NCBI RefSeq assembly: GCF_051155795.1
Contig: NZ_DAXETW010000168.1
Location: 1 to 14,185 of the forward strand
Direction of reading: 5' to 3'
Source: Longibacter sp051155795
GTDB lineage: Bacteria; Bacteroidota; Rhodothermia; Rhodothermales; Salinibacteraceae
Length of the DNA: 14,185 nt
The notes beneath the pieces were generated by a model. The model had not been told where the DNA came from, did not search any database, and saw only the letters and a program-made list of their open reading frames with translations. The position numbers and the translations under genes were made by a program. Positions 11,634-14,185 of this stretch are shown here, piece after piece. Each line of letters opens with the position of its first letter. Position 1 is the first letter of the stretch.

Positions 11634-14185
11634 ATGTGCCGACGGGACATCATCATGCGGCTGGCGGTTGTCGTTCTGGTCGGCCTGCTCGGACTTACGC
11701 CCGGCACAACCCGTGCTCAGGACGGGGAGACGGCCCTGTATACCGTTGCGATGCGGAGCGTATCGCTGGACGAGGCACTGGAGCGGTTTATCGAAAAAAC
11801 GAAAGCCGATATCGCGTACTCCACCGATCTTGTGGACGGCCGGACGGTCTACTGCCGAATCCGGGACGCGGCACCGGAGGCGCTCCTTCGCTGCATCCTG
11901 GACGGGACCGGCGTGGACTATCTGCGCACCTCCGGTGGCACCTACCTGCTTGTCGAAGGTGTGCGGACGCCGAATGCACGCGGTCACGTCGTCGGCACGG
12001 TGGTTGACGCCGCGACGGGCGAGCCGTTGCCGCGGGCGAACGTGCTGCTGGCCGATGCCTCCGCAGGTACGTCGACCAATGACGCGGGCCGCTTCCGGTT
12101 TGCCTCGGTTCTCTCGGGGCCGCACCGCCTTCTGGTGACGTACATCGGGTACACGACGTCCGTCGATACGATCTGGGTGCCGACGGACCGTCAGAAGAGC
12201 ATCACCGTGCGGATGGAGCCGAGCGTCCTGGACGGCGAGCCGTTGATCGTGGACGGCCTCCAGCAGCGCCTCCCGTCTGCTTCTCTCGGGCAGGGCGACG
12301 TCGCCCCGCGGGACGTCTTCGGCGTCGGAGCGGTGACCACGCCCGGCGTGCTGCGGAGCGCCAGCCGGCAGACGGGCGTGTCCGTCGGTAGGCCCCGCGC
12401 CGACCTGAACGTGCAGGGCGGGGGCGACGGCGAAAACGTCACGTTACTGGACGGGGCGCCCGTCCGCGAGCCGGTCAACCTGGGCGGATTGTTGTCGGCG
12501 TTCAGCCCGGACGCCCTCGGCCGGCTGTCCGTTCACAAGACCGGATTTTCCGTGGCCAAAGGAAGCTACACCGGCGGCGTGGTGGAGGCGACGCACGACC
12601 TCAGGCGACAGGAGCCGGGCGGCGGTGGCCCGTCGGCGGAAGTGCGAGTGGACCCGGTGAGCGTAAGCGGTCGCGGCGACGCGGTGTGGACGGCCGGGGA
12701 AAGCAACGGAGCGGCGCGGCGCGGACAGGCCATGGTGGCGGCGCGACGGAGCGTGTGGGAGGCGTACCGCGACCCGGCCCTGCATCGCTTGTTCGATGCA
12801 TGGACCGAGCTTGACCCGACCCTTGCCGCCTGGTGGACGCCTGCCCCCGGCGGAGACGCGTCCAGCACAACAGCGCGAACGCTTCAGGCCCAGCTGCCCT
12901 CGTCCGACCTTCAGTTCTACGACATTCACGCGGCCGCCCGGCAGGAAGTATCGCCCTTCCGAACGGTTACCGTCTCCGGCTACCACGGAAGCGACCACAT
13001 CGGCACCCGCATCGGCAGTCTGCTCGGGGACGGCAGCGGGACGCAGCAGCTGCTCACCTCGACCGGTCGCAACGACTGGGACAACGCCGTCGCCCAGGTG
13101 CGATACGACTGGGTGGCCGGCGCCCGAACGATGGGAAGCGTCCAGGTCTACGGCAGCCGGCACACGTCCGAGACGTTCTTCGGACTCCGGGATTCGACGC
13201 TGCAGGACGTCTCCGGCAGCGATCCGCGGGTGCAGCTCGAGGCGGCGCTGGACGCTGTGGGCGATGACCGGCTCCGTCCGGAGGCCGTCGATCACTCCGC
13301 CGAGCGCAATCAGCTCACGGAAATCGGCGCGCGGGGCCGCGTCGACGTCAGCATCTCCCCGCGGTATCACCTGGAAGCAGGGCTCGAGCCCCGACGCTTC
13401 GACGGCGCGTTCTACGTCCGCAATCGCTTTCTCGGTGCGCTCGGTCACGACGCTGATGCCTGGCAGGTAGGCAGCTACGTCAAGGGCTCGGCCTCCATCG
13501 GTTTGGGTCTGACCGCTACTGCCGGTAGCCGGCTCACCTACGTCGCCGCGCGTCGCAGCGTGTACGCCGAGCCCCGGGCCTCGGTGCGGTTTGACCGCTC
13601 CAGCACGACGTGGGGTGAGTTGGCGGTCCGGGTCGCCGGCGGCCTCTACCGGCAGTACGTCCTGCAGGCGGAGGTCAGCAACGCGGGCCCGAATGCGGTG
13701 GTGCCGTCGGTGCAATTCTGGTTGCCGCTCGACGGCACGATGTCGCCGCCCCGGGCTTACCACACGGCAGCCGATTTCCTGCTGCGCCCGCCGGGGCCGT
13801 GGACGTTCCGGATCGAGACGTATGCCAAGTGGCACCCACGAACGGTGAGCGTCGACTACGGAGGGCTCGTGCGTCCCGACCCGCTCGATGATGCGCGGAC
13901 AGTGGCACAGCGCCAGGTTGGGCGGCAGAGCGATCTGTTCGCCGTCGGCGATGGGCGGGCGGTCGGCGCCGCCTTCCGCGTTCAGCGCGACGGCCCGCGT
14001 CTGAGCGGGGACGTCACGGCCGAGGTCAGCCGGGTGCACCGGCGGTACCCGGGACGGTTCGACAACCGGTCGGTCCCTGCCCCCTGGGAAACGCCCTTCC
14101 AGGTATCGTCAAACCTTGAACTGACGGTGCTCGACGGTGTATCCGCACTGGCGAGCTGGCAGGGGACGTGGAACCGCCCGTGGGC
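11634..14185 (+). CDS. TonB-dependent outer-membrane receptor with STN signalling domain, 3' end cut off
   Basis: The frame starts at ATG 11634 (or Met8 at 11655) and stays open to the window end, about 850 residues. A signal peptide covers residues about 8-28 (cut after TRA). The STN secretin/TonB short N-terminal domain (about 34-108) has YTVAMRSVSLDEALERFIEKT and ILDGTGVDYL, and contacts FecR in such systems. A carboxypeptidase-regulatory-like beta-sandwich (about 117-195) has VVGTVVDAATGEPLPRANVLL and TNDAGRFRF. EPLIV at 202-206 sits where a TonB box is expected. The plug domain (about 215-325) includes RADLNVQGGGDGENVTLLDG and FSPDALGRLSVHKTGF. The remainder is aromatic and alternating, as in a beta-barrel. 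The substrate (metal chelate, glycan, peptide or other) cannot be told. It is the third gene of the sigma/FecR operon, so the whole signalling relay is encoded together. Confidence 0.9.
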   Translation, partial: MCRRDIIMRLAVVVLVGLLGLTPGTTRAQDGETALYTVAMRSVSLDEALERFIEKTKADIAYSTDLVDGRTVYCRIRDAAPEALLRCILDGTGVDYLRTSGGTYLLVEGVRTPNARGHVVGTVVDAATGEPLPRANVLLADASAGTSTNDAGRFRFASVLSGPHRLLVTYIGYTTSVDTIWVPTDRQKSITVRMEPSVLDGEPLIVDGLQQRLPSASLGQGDVAPRDVFGVGAVTTPGVLRSASRQTGVSVGRPRADLNVQGGGDGENVTLLDGAPVREPVNLGGLLSAFSPDALGRLSVHKTGFSVAKGSYTGGVVEATHDLRRQEPGGGGPSAEVRVDPVSVSGRGDAVWTAGESNGAARRGQAMVAARRSVWEAYRDPALHRLFDAWTELDPTLAAWWTPAPGGDASSTTARTLQAQLPSSDLQFYDIHAAARQEVSPFRTVTVSGYHGSDHIGTRIGSLLGDGSGTQQLLTSTGRNDWDNAVAQVRYDWVAGARTMGSVQVYGSRHTSETFFGLRDSTLQDVSGSDPRVQLEAALDAVGDDRLRPEAVDHSAERNQLTEIGARGRVDVSISPRYHLEAGLEPRRFDGAFYVRNRFLGALGHDADAWQVGSYVKGSASIGLGLTATAGSRLTYVAARRSVYAEPRASVRFDRSSTTWGELAVRVAGGLYRQYVLQAEVSNAGPNAVVPSVQFWLPLDGTMSPPRAYHTAADFLLRPPGPWTFRIETYAKWHPRTVSVDYGGLVRPDPLDDARTVAQRQVGRQSDLFAVGDGRAVGAAFRVQRDGPRLSGDVTAEVSRVHRRYPGRFDNRSVPAPWETPFQVSSNLELTVLDGVSALASWQGTWNRPW

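Noticed and set aside
12444..14039. 531-codon open frame on the minus strand
   Set aside because: It lies opposite the TonB-dependent receptor, whose plus-strand frame gives recognisable STN, plug and barrel sequence. The antisense product is Arg/Ala/Gly/Pro-rich with no domain.

Overview
The window looks like chromosomal DNA from a GC-rich member of the Bacteroidota/Rhodothermota side of the tree (Salinibacter, Longibacter and Rhodothermus relatives). This is inferred from several traits. There is an ECF sigma / FecR / TonB-dependent receptor trio whose receptor carries STN and carboxypeptidase-regulatory-like domains. There are lipoproteins with acidic residues right after the lipid cysteine, and most start codons lack a Shine-Dalgarno sequence. 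No rRNA, tRNA, CRISPR array, insertion sequence or phage gene was found. Long open frames on the opposite strand are common because of the high GC content and are treated as shadows.

Left part (1-2224, + strand): the nearly complete C-terminal part of a secreted beta-propeller phytase, then a lipoprotein of a poorly characterised family resembling DUF6503. The lipoprotein has only TTG starts, and an 18-bp palindrome overlaps the upstream candidate start.

Redox/electrophile-type locus (2317-4281): an HxlR-family regulator (+) is divergent from a two-gene minus-strand unit, a DJ-1/PfpI (Hsp31-like) protein followed by an NAD(P)-binding F420-reductase-like protein. A clear inverted repeat lies in the divergent promoter region and is the best candidate operator. 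The regulator has a cysteine near its N terminus, at the position used for thiol sensing in HypR-like proteins.

Middle (4282-7831): a roughly 520-bp gene-free stretch, a small membrane-anchored protein of unknown function, and a soluble PAS-like/HisKA_3 histidine kinase on the minus strand with no response regulator beside it. A roughly 640-bp gene-free stretch follows. It holds a palindrome, a strong RNA hairpin and an unusually good Shine-Dalgarno sequence in front of a tiny overlapping reading frame.

Right part (7832-14185, + strand): a four-domain fasciclin (FAS1) lipoprotein, probably exported to the cell surface, with a canonical EF-hand-type calcium loop inserted in its last domain. 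It ends at a hairpin terminator. Next comes an apparent operon: ECF sigma factor, FecR-type anti-sigma factor, and an STN-containing TonB-dependent receptor that runs off the window. These three form a complete cell-surface signalling system. Substrate binding at the outer-membrane receptor is relayed through the STN domain to FecR and then to the sigma factor. The ligand cannot be told from the sequence.
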